Shown here: piece after piece, positions 33,961 through 43,869 of the stretch
Position numbering within the stretch: position 1 is the first letter of the stretch
Layout: each line of letters opens with the position of its first letter
From: Hydrogenophaga sp. BPS33
GTDB lineage: Bacteria; Pseudomonadota; Gammaproteobacteria; Burkholderiales; Burkholderiaceae_C
Assembly (NCBI RefSeq): GCF_009859475.1
Contig: NZ_CP044549.1
Coordinates: 3,224,001 to 3,288,000 of the forward strand
Reading direction: 5' to 3'
Length of the DNA stretch: 64,000 nucleotides
The notes under the pieces: model-generated
The model's input: the letters and a program-made list of their open reading frames with translations, nothing else
What the model was told of the DNA's origin: nothing
Database searches by the model: none
Translations under genes and position numbers: made by a program

Positions 33961-36772
33961 TGCTCAGCGCCTGGCCACCGCCGTAGCTGCCCTGAATTGG
34001 CGCCTCACCGCCCAAGGAAATGCGGATCGCACAGTACTTGAACTCGGGGATCTTTGCGAACGGATCGAGCGCCGCGTTCGTCAGCCGGTTGATCGCCGCC
34101 TCGTAGTAACAGAACGGCACGAACACGGCACCGCGCGGCGAACTGTCGTCGGCCCGCGCGTACAGCACCACTTGGCCGCGACGCGACACGATCGTCACAA
34201 GGTCGCCCGGGCGTCCGCCCATCGCTGCGAGATCCAGCGGATGCACCAGCGCGACCGGATCGGGCTCGAGAGCATCCAGTGCGGTCGCGCGACGCGTCAT
34301 GCTGCCCGTGTGCCAGTGCTCGAGTTGACGCCCCGTGATCAACACCGTCGGGTATTCGGCATCGGGGCGTTCGTCGGCCGGGATGATGTCTGCCGGCACG
34401 AAGCGCGCACGGCCACTCTCACGCGGAAAGTCGTCGGTGAAGACGACCGGAACTCCGGGATCGCCTTCGTTGACGCAGGGGTACGTGACGGCATGCTCGC
34501 GCTCGAGGCGGTCCCACGTAATGCCGCCGATGCTGGGCATCGTGTGGCGCATCTCCTCGAACACCTCCGACACATGGCTGTACTGCCAGTCTAGGCCGAG
34601 ACGCTTGGCGACCTCTTGAATGATCCACAGGTCCTGCCGCGCTTGGCCTGGCGGGTCGGTCGCCTGACGCCCCATCTGAACCAGCCGGTCGGTGTTGGTG
34701 AAGGTCCCGGTCTTCTCGGGAAAGGCACTGGCCGGCAGGATCACGTCGGCGAGGTAGGCGGTCTCGGTGAGAAAGATGTCCTGCACGACGAGGTGATCAA
34801 GGGCGGCCAGTGCTTCGCGCGCATGATTGGCATCGGGGTCCGACATGGCGGGGTTCTCGCCCATCACGTACATGCCGCGAATGCCGCCCGCCTTGATGGC
34901 GTGCATGACCTCGACCACGGTCAGGCCGGGCTTGTCGTCGAGCGTGCCGGCGGGCAGTTTCCAGGCCTGTTCGAAACGCGCGCGCACCGCGCCGTCGGAC
35001 ACATGCTGGTAGTCCGGGTACATCATCGGGATCAGACCCGCATCGGACGCGCCTTGGACATTGTTCTGGCCACGCAGCGGATGCAGCCCGGTGCCGGGCC
35101 GACCAATCTGGCCCGTCATCAGCGCGAGTGCAATCAGGCAGCGCGCATTGTCGGTGCCATGCACATGCTGCGAGAGGCCCATGCCCCACAGAATCATCGA
35201 TGCCTTCGACGTGGCGAACAGACGTGCCACTTCGCGGATCGTGTCGGCGTCGATGCCACAGATCGGCGCCATGGCATCGGGCCCGTAGCCTTCGACGTTC
35301 CTGCGCAGCTCGTCGTAGCCGATGGTGCGGCTGGCGATGAAGTCCTTGTCGACCAAGCCTTCGGTCACGATGACGTTCATCATCGCGTTAAGCAGCGCCA
35401 CGTCGGTATCGGGCTTGAACTGCAGGTAGCGGTGGGTGATGCGCGCGAGCTCGGAGCGGCGCGGGTCGCAGACAATGAGCTTGGTGCCGTTCTTGATGGC
35501 GTTCTTGATCCACGTTGCAGCCACCGGATGATTCACAGTCGGGTTGGCGCCAATGAGAAGCACCACCTCGGCCTTCATCACGTCCATCACCGGATTCGAT
35601 ACGGCCGCCGAGCCGATGCCCTCCAACAGGGCAAACACCGACGAGGCGTGGCACAGGCGCGTGCAATGGTCGACGTTGTTGCTGCCGAAACCGGTGCGTA
35701 CCAATTTCTGGAATAGGTACGCTTCCTCGTTGCTGCCCTTGGCAGAGCCGAAGCCGGCGAGCGACTTCTTGCCGTAGAGGTCGCGAATCTGCCTGAGCTT
35801 GCCACCGGCCAGCGCGAGCGCCTCCTCCCACGTCGCTTCGCGGAATACGTCCTTCACCCGCGCGGGGTCCATCGTGAAGTCGCCGCGCTTGGGTACGTCG
35901 GCACGCCGGATCAGCGGTTGGGTGAGCCGGTGCGGGTGGTGTGCGTAGTCGAACCCGTAACGACCCTTGACACACAGGCGTTCTTGGTTGGCCGGGCCAT
36001 CTCTTCCTTCCACATAGAGGATCTTGCCGTCCTTGACGTTGTAGGTGAGTTGACACCCGACGCCGCAATACGGGCACACCGAGGCCACTTGCTTGTCCGG
36101 CACGGCAAGCGCGACCTCGCGCGCCGGCATCAGTGCCCCGGTGGGGCAGGCCTGCACGCACTCGCCGCAAGCCACGCAGGTCGACGTGCCCATGGTGTCG
36201 TCCATGTCGAACACGATCTTGGCCCGGTCGCCGCGGAAAGCGAGGCCGATGACGTCGTTGACCTGCTCGTCTCGGCAGGCGCGTAGGCAGCGCGTGCACT
36301 GGATGCACGCGTCGAGGTTCACTGCAATGGCGGGGTGCGAGAGGTCATGAGAAACCCGCGCGCGTGCCTCGAACCGCGGCTTGCCGACGCCGAGCTTGCG
36401 AGCCCATTCGTCGACTTCGTTGTGACGGGTATAGGCCTTTTCCGGCATGTCCGACAACAACAGCTCCAGCACCAGTTTCTGCGACTTGAGTGCTCGCTCG
36501 CTGTCGGTCGTGACCTTCATGCCGGCGGAGGGAGCCCGGCAGCAGGCGGCGGCCAGCACGCGCTCGCCGTCGATTTCGACCATGCACGAGCGGCAGTTGC
36601 CGACGGCGCCGAGCCCCTCCTTGTAGCAAAGGTGCGGGATCTCCACGCCTTCGCGCTTGGCGATCTCGATAAGGGTTTCGGTCGTCCGGCCCGCCACGTC
36701 GCGTCCATTGAGCTGGAAGGTGAGGAGCGGCGCATCGAGATGGGCCGCTTCGTTCTGGGTGATCGCGTCCAT
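33935..36772 (-). CDS. NAD-type formate dehydrogenase alpha subunit (Mo/W-bis-MGD)
   Basis: 945 residues. Order: 2Fe-2S ferredoxin-like domain (C-R-S-C-M near residue 60), His/Cys and two 4Fe-4S segments C-I-Q-C-T-R-C-L-R-A-C at about 155 and C-V-A-C-G-E-C-V-Q-A-C-P at about 198, then the 4Fe-4S C-P-Y-C-G-V-G-C and the catalytic subunit with D-H-C-T-R-L-C-H, whose first Cys is the metal ligand (Cys in place of Sec). It oxidises formate to CO2. The last residues L-D-P-P-C-R look like read-out into the integrase remnant. It is 15 nt after the beta gene. Confidence 0.9.
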   Translation of the reverse strand: MDAITQNEAAHLDAPLLTFQLNGRDVAGRTTETLIEIAKREGVEIPHLCYKEGLGAVGNCRSCMVEIDGERVLAAACCRAPSAGMKVTTDSERALKSQKLVLELLLSDMPEKAYTRHNEVDEWARKLGVGKPRFEARARVSHDLSHPAIAVNLDACIQCTRCLRACRDEQVNDVIGLAFRGDRAKIVFDMDDTMGTSTCVACGECVQACPTGALMPAREVALAVPDKQVASVCPYCGVGCQLTYNVKDGKILYVEGRDGPANQERLCVKGRYGFDYAHHPHRLTQPLIRRADVPKRGDFTMDPARVKDVFREATWEEALALAGGKLRQIRDLYGKKSLAGFGSAKGSNEEAYLFQKLVRTGFGSNNVDHCTRLCHASSVFALLEGIGSAAVSNPVMDVMKAEVVLLIGANPTVNHPVAATWIKNAIKNGTKLIVCDPRRSELARITHRYLQFKPDTDVALLNAMMNVIVTEGLVDKDFIASRTIGYDELRRNVEGYGPDAMAPICGIDADTIREVARLFATSKASMILWGMGLSQHVHGTDNARCLIALALMTGQIGRPGTGLHPLRGQNNVQGASDAGLIPMMYPDYQHVSDGAVRARFEQAWKLPAGTLDDKPGLTVVEVMHAIKAGGIRGMYVMGENPAMSDPDANHAREALAALDHLVVQDIFLTETAYLADVILPASAFPEKTGTFTNTDRLVQMGRQATDPPGQARQDLWIIQEVAKRLGLDWQYSHVSEVFEEMRHTMPSIGGITWDRLEREHAVTYPCVNEGDPGVPVVFTDDFPRESGRARFVPADIIPADERPDAEYPTVLITGRQLEHWHTGSMTRRATALDALEPDPVALVHPLDLAAMGGRPGDLVTIVSRRGQVVLYARADDSSPRGAVFVPFCYYEAAINRLTNAALDPFAKIPEFKYCAIRISLGGEAPIQGSYGGGQALSTLLDPPCR

Positions 36773-36787
36773 GGCGGTGTCCTGGCT

Positions 36788-38491
<1,704 letters not shown>

Positions 38492-38607
38492 ATCATGTAG
38501 TCCAGGATTCACAGTCCTGCTGCGAGAACAATTTCGCGACGCCAAGGTCGTCCGCGGCGCCTGGTTGCCATGTTGCCGTATCAGCTATGGTCGCACCATT
38601 TTGGTCC

Positions 38608-38805
38608 TTAATCTTGCTGCTGTGTTGCTGTGCTGCTGTGCGCCACCGCTTCGGGCGAGAGCTCGCGGATCGCTTGGTACTGCATGATGGCGACGATCAG
38701 CGCCGCCACACCGTCGCCGAGCAGTGTCTCGCGGTTGTACGCCCTGCCCCACTGCAACACCGGTAGCGACGGCAGCCACTCACGCCGGCGGGGCGGCGGG
38801 TTCAT
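38608..38805 (-). pseudogene. SulP sulfate/anion permease remnant, N-terminal stub
   Basis: The first about 41 codons read L-P-V-L-Q-W-G-R-A-Y, then L-L-G-D-G-V-A-A-L-I-V-A-I-M, the start of a SulP transporter (first membrane helix). Where L-I-P-Q-S should follow, the frame runs into unrelated codons and ends after 65 residues; a CTGCTGTG-rich microrepeat at about 38613-38642 marks the break. All other membrane helices are missing. It follows two YeeE/YedE genes on the same strand, so it may once have been part of that sulfur operon. The rest of 38492-38898 shows no gene. Confidence 0.6.
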
Positions 38806-38898
38806 GCGCTCGGGCCCAACGCGTTCGCGAGTGGCGCCAGCCCGACCTGGCGGGTCGCTGTCGTCATAGCCAGCCGATCCAAGCGCGGGGTGGCCACG

Positions 38899-39333
38899 TC
38901 AGGCCCCCATCCGGCGGCGCAAGCCGGTGCGCTCGGCCACTTCGAAGATCACCATCCCGACAACCATGGCCGCCACGAACACAGCGGCCTTCCATTCGCC
39001 GGACGCCATGGAGACGATGCCAGGCCCCGGGCAAAAACCTGCCAGGCCCCAGCCGGCGCCAAACGTCAGGCCGCCGATGACCAGACGTTTGTCGATCTGG
39101 GTCGCCTTGGGCATGTGCAGCGCGCCACCGAGAAGGTTGGTGGTGCGCTTGCGAGCCAAAGCGAAGGCAAAGAAGCCCACGGCGATCGCGCCGCCCATGA
39201 CGAAGGCGAGCGAAGGGTCCCAGGCGCCGAAAAGGTCCAGGAAGCCAAGCACCTTGCCAGGGTCGGCCATGCCGGAAAGCAGCAGACCCAGGCCGAACAG
39301 CAGGCCCACGAAAAATTCAGTGATGCGGTGCAC
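38899..39333 (-). CDS. YeeE/YedE family sulfur transport protein (second)
   Basis: 144 residues, about four membrane helices. G-L-L-L-S-G-M-A-D-P-G-K-V-L-G-F-L-D and G-W-G-L-A-G-F-C-P-G-P-G are the halves of the YeeE/YedE fold with its conserved Cys for thiosulfate/sulfur species. The start is a GTG with AAGGAG in front. It pairs with the upstream half-size gene; together they equal one full YeeE. Function inferred from the family and the persulfide context. Confidence 0.85.
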   Translation of the reverse strand: MHRITEFFVGLLFGLGLLLSGMADPGKVLGFLDLFGAWDPSLAFVMGGAIAVGFFAFALARKRTTNLLGGALHMPKATQIDKRLVIGGLTFGAGWGLAGFCPGPGIVSMASGEWKAAVFVAAMVVGMVIFEVAERTGLRRRMGA

Positions 39334-39344
39334 GTGAACGCTCC

Positions 39345-39782
39345 TTACAGCACGTGGCGAACCACGAAGACCATGGCGAAACCTGCGCCCATGAAAGCAA
39401 GGGTGGCCACCAGCGAGCGGGGCGACAGGCGCGAGAGCCCGCACACCCCGTGCCCGCTGGTGCAACCCGAGCCGTAGCGCGTGCCCAGGCCCACCAGCAA
39501 CCCAGCGGCCACTATGGTGACGGAGCCCGCGTCGATGCGCGGTGCCTGCGCGAAGCCGGCGGGCGCCAGCAGGCCATAGACCAGCGGAGCCGCTAGCATG
39601 CCGAGCAGGAAGGCGATGCGCCAGCCGGCGTCGCCCGCCTTCGGCGGCAGCAGGCCTCCCAGGATGCCGCTGATGCCCAGCACCCGGCCATTGAGCAGGA
39701 TGAACAAGGCCGACGCCACGCCCAGCAGGATGCCGCCGGACAGCGAAGCCCACGGCGTGAAATTCGCCCAATCGATGTTCAT
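39345..39782 (-). CDS. YeeE/YedE family sulfur transport protein (first)
   Basis: 145 residues with four predicted helices and the motif G-L-G-T-R-Y-G-S-G-C-T-S-G-H-G-V-C-G at about 97-114, the hallmark of the family. The start overlaps the arsR-type stop by 4 nt. Only 11 nt separate it from the second half-gene. Confidence 0.88.
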   Translation of the reverse strand: MNIDWANFTPWASLSGGILLGVASALFILLNGRVLGISGILGGLLPPKAGDAGWRIAFLLGMLAAPLVYGLLAPAGFAQAPRIDAGSVTIVAAGLLVGLGTRYGSGCTSGHGVCGLSRLSPRSLVATLAFMGAGFAMVFVVRHVL

Positions 39783-40105
39783 CGCTTTTTCCCCTTCTTT
39801 CCGCAGAACTGTGCGTACAGCACCTGCATCACCGCCAGCGCCTGGGGACTGTCGAGCAGGTAATAAATGTTTTTGCCTTCGCGGCGCGTGCTCACCAGCG
39901 CTTCTTCGCGCAGCACGGTGAGCTGTTGCGACAGCGTGGGCTGCACGATGCCGAGCAGTTCCTCAAGCTCACCGACGCGGTGTTCGCCCTGAGAGAGCTG
40001 GCAAAGGATCAACAGGCGGTCCGGGTTGGACAGCACCTTCATCAGCCGGCAGGCTTCGGCCGCGGCCTCCTGCATGTCCTCGAGGTCAAGGGTGGCGTTC
40101 TTCAT
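39779..40105 (-). CDS. ArsR family regulator (BigR/SqrR-like persulfide sensor)
   Basis: 108 residues, winged helix. L-S-N-P-D-R-L-L-I-L-C-Q-L (Cys35) and Cys102 in Q-F-C-G-K are placed like the two redox cysteines of BigR/SqrR, whose tetrasulfide link releases DNA. The helix-turn-helix is V-Q-P-T-L-S-Q-Q-L. It is divergent from the persulfide dioxygenase gene, with a dyad in the gap. Confidence 0.85.
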   Translation of the reverse strand: MKNATLDLEDMQEAAAEACRLMKVLSNPDRLLILCQLSQGEHRVGELEELLGIVQPTLSQQLTVLREEALVSTRREGKNIYYLLDSPQALAVMQVLYAQFCGKKGKKR

Positions 40106-40145
40106 CGCAATGGAATCTCCGGTTCGTCGTCGATGCTCAGACTAT

Positions 40146-40170
40146 ATTGACCGACAATATATTTGTCAAT
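40146..40170. promoter_or_regulatory. Candidate operator between arsR-type and persulfide dioxygenase genes
   Basis: ATTGAC (40146-40151) and GTCAAT (40165-40170) form an outer dyad; inside it GACAA/TTGTC (40153-40157 and 40163-40167) flank ATATA. The patch is AT-rich and symmetric, and sits in the divergent gap, as expected for an ArsR-type operator covering both promoters. Confidence 0.55.
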
Positions 40171-40203
40171 AAACTATCCAAAGCTTATTTGAAGGAGCCC
40201 GCC

Positions 40204-41079
40204 ATGAACCCATCCGGTACCGCACCGCAAGTGCACGGCCAGTTCGACCCGGCCACCTGGACCGTGACCTACGTCGTTCACAACGGCCAGGGCAGCGAGT
40301 GCGCCATCATCGACTCGGTGCTCGACTACGACCCCAAGTCCGGCCGCACGCGGCACGCCTCGGCCGACCGGGTGATCGAATACGTGCGCGCCCACGACCT
40401 GAAAGTGCGCTGGATCCTGGAGACCCATGCCCATGCTGACCACCTCTCGGCCGCCCCCTACCTGCGGGCCCAGTTGGGTGGGCAGATCGGCATCGGCGCC
40501 CACATCACCACGGTGCAAAAAGTGTTCAAGGGCGTCTTCAACCTCGAACCCGGCTTCCAGATGGACGGCTCGCAGTTCGACCACCTGTTCCAGGAAGGGG
40601 AGTCCATCCCGCTGGGCACCTTGTCTGGCGAAGTGATGTTCGTGCCCGGCCACACGCCGGCCTGCGCCGCCTACCGATTCGGCGACGCGGTGTTCGTGGG
40701 TGACACACTGTTCATGCCCGACGTGGGCACGGCGCGCTGTGACTTCCCTGGCGGCAACGCCCGGGCGCTATACGCCTCCACCCGCAAGCTGCTGAGCTTG
40801 CCGCCCGAAACGCGCCTGTTCATGTGCCACGACTACCCGCCGGACGACCGCCCGGTGGCGTTCGAGACCACGGTGGCCGAACAGCGCGCCAGGAACATCC
40901 ACGTGCACGACGGCGTGAGCGAAGACGCGTTCGTGGCCATGCGCACGAAGCGCGACGCCACGCTGGAGATGCCCACGCTGATCTTGCCTTCGGTGCAGGT
41001 CAACATCCGCGCCGGCGAGCTGCCGCCCAAGGAAGACAACGGCGTGGCCTACCTGAAGATCCCCCTCAACACACTCTGA
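40204..41079 (+). CDS. Persulfide dioxygenase-like metallo-beta-lactamase fold protein (Blh/ETHE1 type)
   Basis: 291 residues. The metal motif H-A-H-A-D-H is at about 79-84, with a further His in P-G-H-T-P-A-C (about 155) and Asp in G-D-A-V-F-V-G-D-T-L-F, and C-H-D-Y-P near 218. These are the mononuclear-iron ligands of ETHE1-type sulfur dioxygenases, which oxidise glutathione persulfide to sulfite. Divergent from its likely regulator; AAGGAG before the ATG. Its homologue in the bigR operon is called Blh. Confidence 0.85.
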   Translation: MNPSGTAPQVHGQFDPATWTVTYVVHNGQGSECAIIDSVLDYDPKSGRTRHASADRVIEYVRAHDLKVRWILETHAHADHLSAAPYLRAQLGGQIGIGAHITTVQKVFKGVFNLEPGFQMDGSQFDHLFQEGESIPLGTLSGEVMFVPGHTPACAAYRFGDAVFVGDTLFMPDVGTARCDFPGGNARALYASTRKLLSLPPETRLFMCHDYPPDDRPVAFETTVAEQRARNIHVHDGVSEDAFVAMRTKRDATLEMPTLILPSVQVNIRAGELPPKEDNGVAYLKIPLNTL

Positions 41080-41121
41080 TCGAGTGCATTCCCTCTCCTC
41101 CATAACCTCCGGAGAACTTCC

Positions 41122-41316
41122 ATGACCAAGAACGTCGGCGGCATCGACCGCTCCCTGCGCATCGTCATCGGCCTGGCCCTTATCGTGGCCGCGGCCACTG
41201 GCACCATCGGTCTGTGGGGCTACATTGGCGCCCTGCCCCTGGTCACGGGCCTGGTTGGCTGGTGCCCGCCCTACGCCATCTTCGGCTTCAACACCTGCTC
41301 GATGAAGAAGTCATGA
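41122..41316 (+). CDS. DUF2892 (YgaP-like) membrane protein, copy 1
   Basis: 64 residues with two membrane helices, starting N-V-G-G-I-D-R-S-L-R and ending G-W-C-P-P-Y-A-I-F-G. Such proteins are the membrane part of YgaP rhodanese fusions and often stand in sulfur-detoxification operons. Its paralogue is at 56487-56678. Its stop overlaps the OsmC start (ATGA). Confidence 0.88.
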   Translation: MTKNVGGIDRSLRIVIGLALIVAAATGTIGLWGYIGALPLVTGLVGWCPPYAIFGFNTCSMKKS

Positions 41317-41762
41317 CGGCGGTGTCTGTGTCGCTCCAGCAGCAGGCTGACTACCGCTTCGAAATCCGCTTCGGCAGCGACCTTCCGGCGCTGATCGCGG
41401 ACGAGCCCGCGCCACTGGGTCAGGGCGAGGGCCCTTCGCCCGCGCAGCTGCTCTGCGCCTCGGTGGGCAACTGCCTGAGCGACTCGCTGCTGTTCGCGTT
41501 GCGAAAATTCAAGCAGGCGCCCGAACCCTTGCACTGCGAAGTGCAGGCCGAAGTCGGGCGCAACCCGGAAGGCCGGCTGCGCATCCTCGGCATCCACGCC
41601 ACAATCCGTCTCGGTGTGGCGGCCAGCTCGCTGCTGCACCTGGATCGCGCGCTGGCCCAATTCGAGACCTTTTGCACCGTCACGCAAAGCGTGCGCCAAG
41701 CCATCCCTGTGCGCGTGACCGTGGTCGATACCGAAGGCGCGAACCTGCACGATGGGACCTGA
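41313..41762 (+). CDS. OsmC/Ohr family protein
   Basis: 149 residues. P-S-P-A-Q-L-L-C-A-S-V-G-N-C-L-S-D (about 44-60) and F-C-T-V-T-Q-S-V-R (about 120) hold the two cysteines usual in OsmC/Ohr peroxidases, Cys58-like and Cys121-like. Such proteins reduce organic peroxides or thiol-linked sulfur species. It is coupled to the DUF2892 gene and convergent with the BON gene. Confidence 0.85.
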   Translation: MTAVSVSLQQQADYRFEIRFGSDLPALIADEPAPLGQGEGPSPAQLLCASVGNCLSDSLLFALRKFKQAPEPLHCEVQAEVGRNPEGRLRILGIHATIRLGVAASSLLHLDRALAQFETFCTVTQSVRQAIPVRVTVVDTEGANLHDGT

Positions 41763-41800
41763 AGTGGCCTGGTCCGATCGTTTCGCAGCAGGCGGCTCGG

Positions 41801-42451
41801 CTAGGCAATGGCAAGAGCGTTGACCACGCTGCCCACGCCCGGCGCAGACCAGGCCGCACTCTGCGCAGCCTCCCGTTCGGCCCACGAGTGCACTTTGCCG
41901 TGCAAAGTCACTTGTGCACCGTTCACAGTCACCTCGATGCCCTTGGCTTCCCGTTCGGCTTGGCGGGTGAGTGCATCCCGGATGGACTTCTCCACACTGC
42001 TCATGGTCACACGAGGCGCCACAGTGATGCCGTTGCTCACGCCGACCACACCGGTGAGGTTGCGCGCCGATGAATAGGCGGCTCGGCGCTGATACTCCCA
42101 TTCGACTTTCCCGCTCAAGGTGACCCAGCCTTTCTCGACCTTGAGATGAACGGCGTCCCGGGGCACCCGCGTGTTCCACGCCAACGCCTGCTTGGCGGCT
42201 GCCGCTATGTCTCCATCGTCGCGTTGGCTGGAAGTGGGCAGCTTGACGTCGATTTCCACCGCGAGCGCCTTGACCCCATTCACGCGCTGGGCTGCGCGTT
42301 CGGCAGCGTGCTTTTCTGCATAAGACGGGAGATGTCCCGTCAGCGTGACGACACCGTCCTTGACGATGACGCCCACATCGGCTTCGTTGACATCTGGCGT
42401 CCATTTCAGTTCCGCAAGGATGTCGTCCTTCAGTTGCATGTCGGTCTTCAT
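41801..42451 (-). CDS. Triple BON domain protein, copy 1
   Basis: 216 residues made of three BON domains at about 5-70, 80-145 and 150-214, each with the V-x-V-x-x-G-x-V-T-L-x-G-x-V core. No signal peptide, so a cytoplasmic form, unlike OsmY. BON modules are thought to touch phospholipid or other macromolecules. It closely matches the paralogue at 53860-54516 and has the same promoter layout. Confidence 0.9.
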   Translation of the reverse strand: MKTDMQLKDDILAELKWTPDVNEADVGVIVKDGVVTLTGHLPSYAEKHAAERAAQRVNGVKALAVEIDVKLPTSSQRDDGDIAAAAKQALAWNTRVPRDAVHLKVEKGWVTLSGKVEWEYQRRAAYSSARNLTGVVGVSNGITVAPRVTMSSVEKSIRDALTRQAEREAKGIEVTVNGAQVTLHGKVHSWAEREAAQSAAWSAPGVGSVVNALAIA

Positions 42452-42546
42452 GGTGATTACCCCTTTGTGGATTGGCGCGGACCTACGCCATTTGGCGACG
42501 CATTTGTTCCGCATCAGCCAGTCTAGAAAGGGCTGCTCGTCGCATG

Positions 42547-42560
42547 TTGAGCATTGTCAA
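42547..42560 (-). promoter_or_regulatory. FNR-type box and -10 for BON gene copy 1
   Basis: TTGAGCATTGTCAA on plus. On the minus strand a -10 hexamer TAGACT starts at 42525, 35 nt from the box start; the transcription start would be about 42512, 61 nt before the ATG. Confidence 0.65.
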
Positions 42561-42686
42561 TCTGTGCTCAACACCGCACCGCGAGCGGCGTTGGGCCGGT
42601 AGACCGCAAGCCCTTTGAGCCGGGCGTTGCGTATCTCCAGCGCTTAGCGCCGTATGAAATTTGGCACCCACCTTTTTCGCCCGGGC

Positions 42687-42700
42687 TTGATCCTGCTCAA
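42687..42700 (+). promoter_or_regulatory. FNR-type box upstream of CarS-like gene
   Basis: TTGATCCTGCTCAA with a weak -10, CAAGTT, at 42722 (offset 35). It lies 97 nt before the ATG. The 42452-42796 gap holds this box, the BON box and nothing else recognised. Confidence 0.5.
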
Positions 42701-42796
42701 GCCACTGGCTTTAGCAGCGCGCAAGTTCAGAGTTTGATTTTTCCGAATTCAACCTCGACGCAAACCTTGTAAGGTCAATCACATCGACGGAGCAGC

Positions 42797-43300
42797 ATGA
42801 GCATCCGAACAACTGATCTCCTATTGGGCTTGCAGTTGCTGCTGTTGCTGGCTGCGGCCAACACGGCGCCGCTGGTGGCCAAACGCATTCTCAAGAAAAA
42901 ATGGTCCTGCGCGCTGGACGGAGGGTGGCATTTTTTGGATGGGCGCCCTCTGCTGGGAGCTTCCAAGACCTGGCGAGGTGTGTTGGCGGCCCTCCTGTTG
43001 TGCACGCTGATCGCCCCTCTTCTTGGCTTCTCGCTCGGGGTTGCTGCCCTGATGGCAACAGGTGCGATGGCTGGCGATGCGATTGCCAGTTTCATCAAAC
43101 GACGGCTTGCCATCCCGCCGAGCGGACAGGCGTATGGACTGGATCAGATCCCGGAAGCCTTGCTGCCCTTGTTGCTGGTGCAGCAGGTCCTGCCAGTGTC
43201 ACTGCTGATGGTGGCGGCACTCACGCTTCTGTTCCTGTTGCTGGAGCCGCCATTGGCTCGCTGGAGCCACCGGATTGGCTTCAAGGATCGCCCATACTGA
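42797..43300 (+). CDS. CDP-archaeol synthase-like (CarS/DUF46) membrane protein
   Basis: 167 residues, about four membrane helices. L-D-G-x-x-F-L-D-G-R-P-L-L-G-A-S-K-T-W-R-G at about 41-61 (here W-H-F-L-D-G-R-P-L-L-G) is the family signature of CarS, the enzyme that moves CMP onto the archaeal ether lipid precursor. Bacterial homologues exist but their substrate is not known; bacteria of this group do not make archaeol. It could instead handle another lipid headgroup. Confidence 0.8.
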   Translation: MSIRTTDLLLGLQLLLLLAAANTAPLVAKRILKKKWSCALDGGWHFLDGRPLLGASKTWRGVLAALLLCTLIAPLLGFSLGVAALMATGAMAGDAIASFIKRRLAIPPSGQAYGLDQIPEALLPLLLVQQVLPVSLLMVAALTLLFLLLEPPLARWSHRIGFKDRPY

Positions 43301-43386
43301 GAGAGAAATCCGGGCTTCGACCATCCTCTCTCGCAACGGATCTTCTCGATGGCCTCGAGCATCAGCAGTGCCATGTGTCTTCGGTC

Positions 43387-43625
43387 TCATCGAGCGGGCT
43401 CTGTGGACGGCGCGCCCGAGGGAACTCCTGCGCGATCCGCAAGCGCCTGGCGAAGCCGATCGGCCTTGTCCGTCTTCACTCGACCCGCAACAATGTCTTC
43501 AAGCCGCGTCTTGCGGCCGTAGAACGCATCGGTTTGCCTGGAGCTGAAGCGCACGTCGCTGACGGCAACGGACCAGTTTGCGACGGTCAGTCCAGCGTCG
43601 GCATTCAGCGAGAAATCAGAGTCAT
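43387..43625 (-). CDS. Hypothetical small ORF, start disrupted or frameshifted
   Basis: The 3' part encodes about 75 residues with a natural look, for example D-A-F-Y-G-R-K-T-R-L-E-D-I-V and K-T-D-K-A-D-R-L-R-Q-A-L. No ATG lies in this frame after the predicted transcription start. An ATG at 43625 with a GGAG in front is in another frame and stops after six codons. A single-base shift would join the two. It is either a decayed gene or a start I cannot see. No family recognised. The rest of 43301-43869 holds only the two boxes below. Confidence 0.35.
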
Positions 43626-43677
43626 GGCAATCTCCGTGGGCGTTCGGGAAGCATAGGTACAGCGGTTGTGCCAGGCC

Positions 43678-43691
43678 TTGAGATTGCTCAA
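43678..43691 (-). promoter_or_regulatory. FNR-type box and -10 facing the hypothetical ORF
   Basis: TTGAGATTGCTCAA on plus; on the minus strand TATGCT starts at 43655, 36 nt away. The predicted start is about 43643. It is the best -10 of the set, yet points at a gene with no clear start. Confidence 0.55.
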
Positions 43692-43784
43692 TCGATGGCG
43701 CTCTCGCTGCAACCACGACGGCCCTTCAACATCCCATCAGTGGCAGATGCGAGCCCGACGTTCTTCGAGGCTTGGCTGTCCGCA

Positions 43785-43798
43785 TTGAGTGAAATCAA
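43785..43798 (+). promoter_or_regulatory. FNR-type box and -10 for CBS gene
   Basis: TTGAGTGAAATCAA with -10 CATCAT at 43820 (offset 35); transcription start about 43833, 37 nt before the CBS ATG. Confidence 0.6.
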
Positions 43799-43869
43799 TC
43801 CGTCTCTTCGATGCCGCTCCATCATGTCGACGAGCCCTATTCCTCTGTCAATCCACCCAGGAGTCCATC

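Noticed and set aside
33809..34594. Plus-strand open frame of 261 codons
   Set aside because: Only the first about 45 codons look like integrase; the rest is antisense to the formate dehydrogenase gene.
38613..38642. CTGCTGTG-rich short repeat as a CRISPR or tandem-repeat locus
   Set aside because: Only three imperfect units without spacers; it lies in the decayed part of the SulP stub.
42766..42777. TTGTAAGGTCAA as another FNR box
   Set aside because: Arms are two bases too close for the 14-bp dyad.
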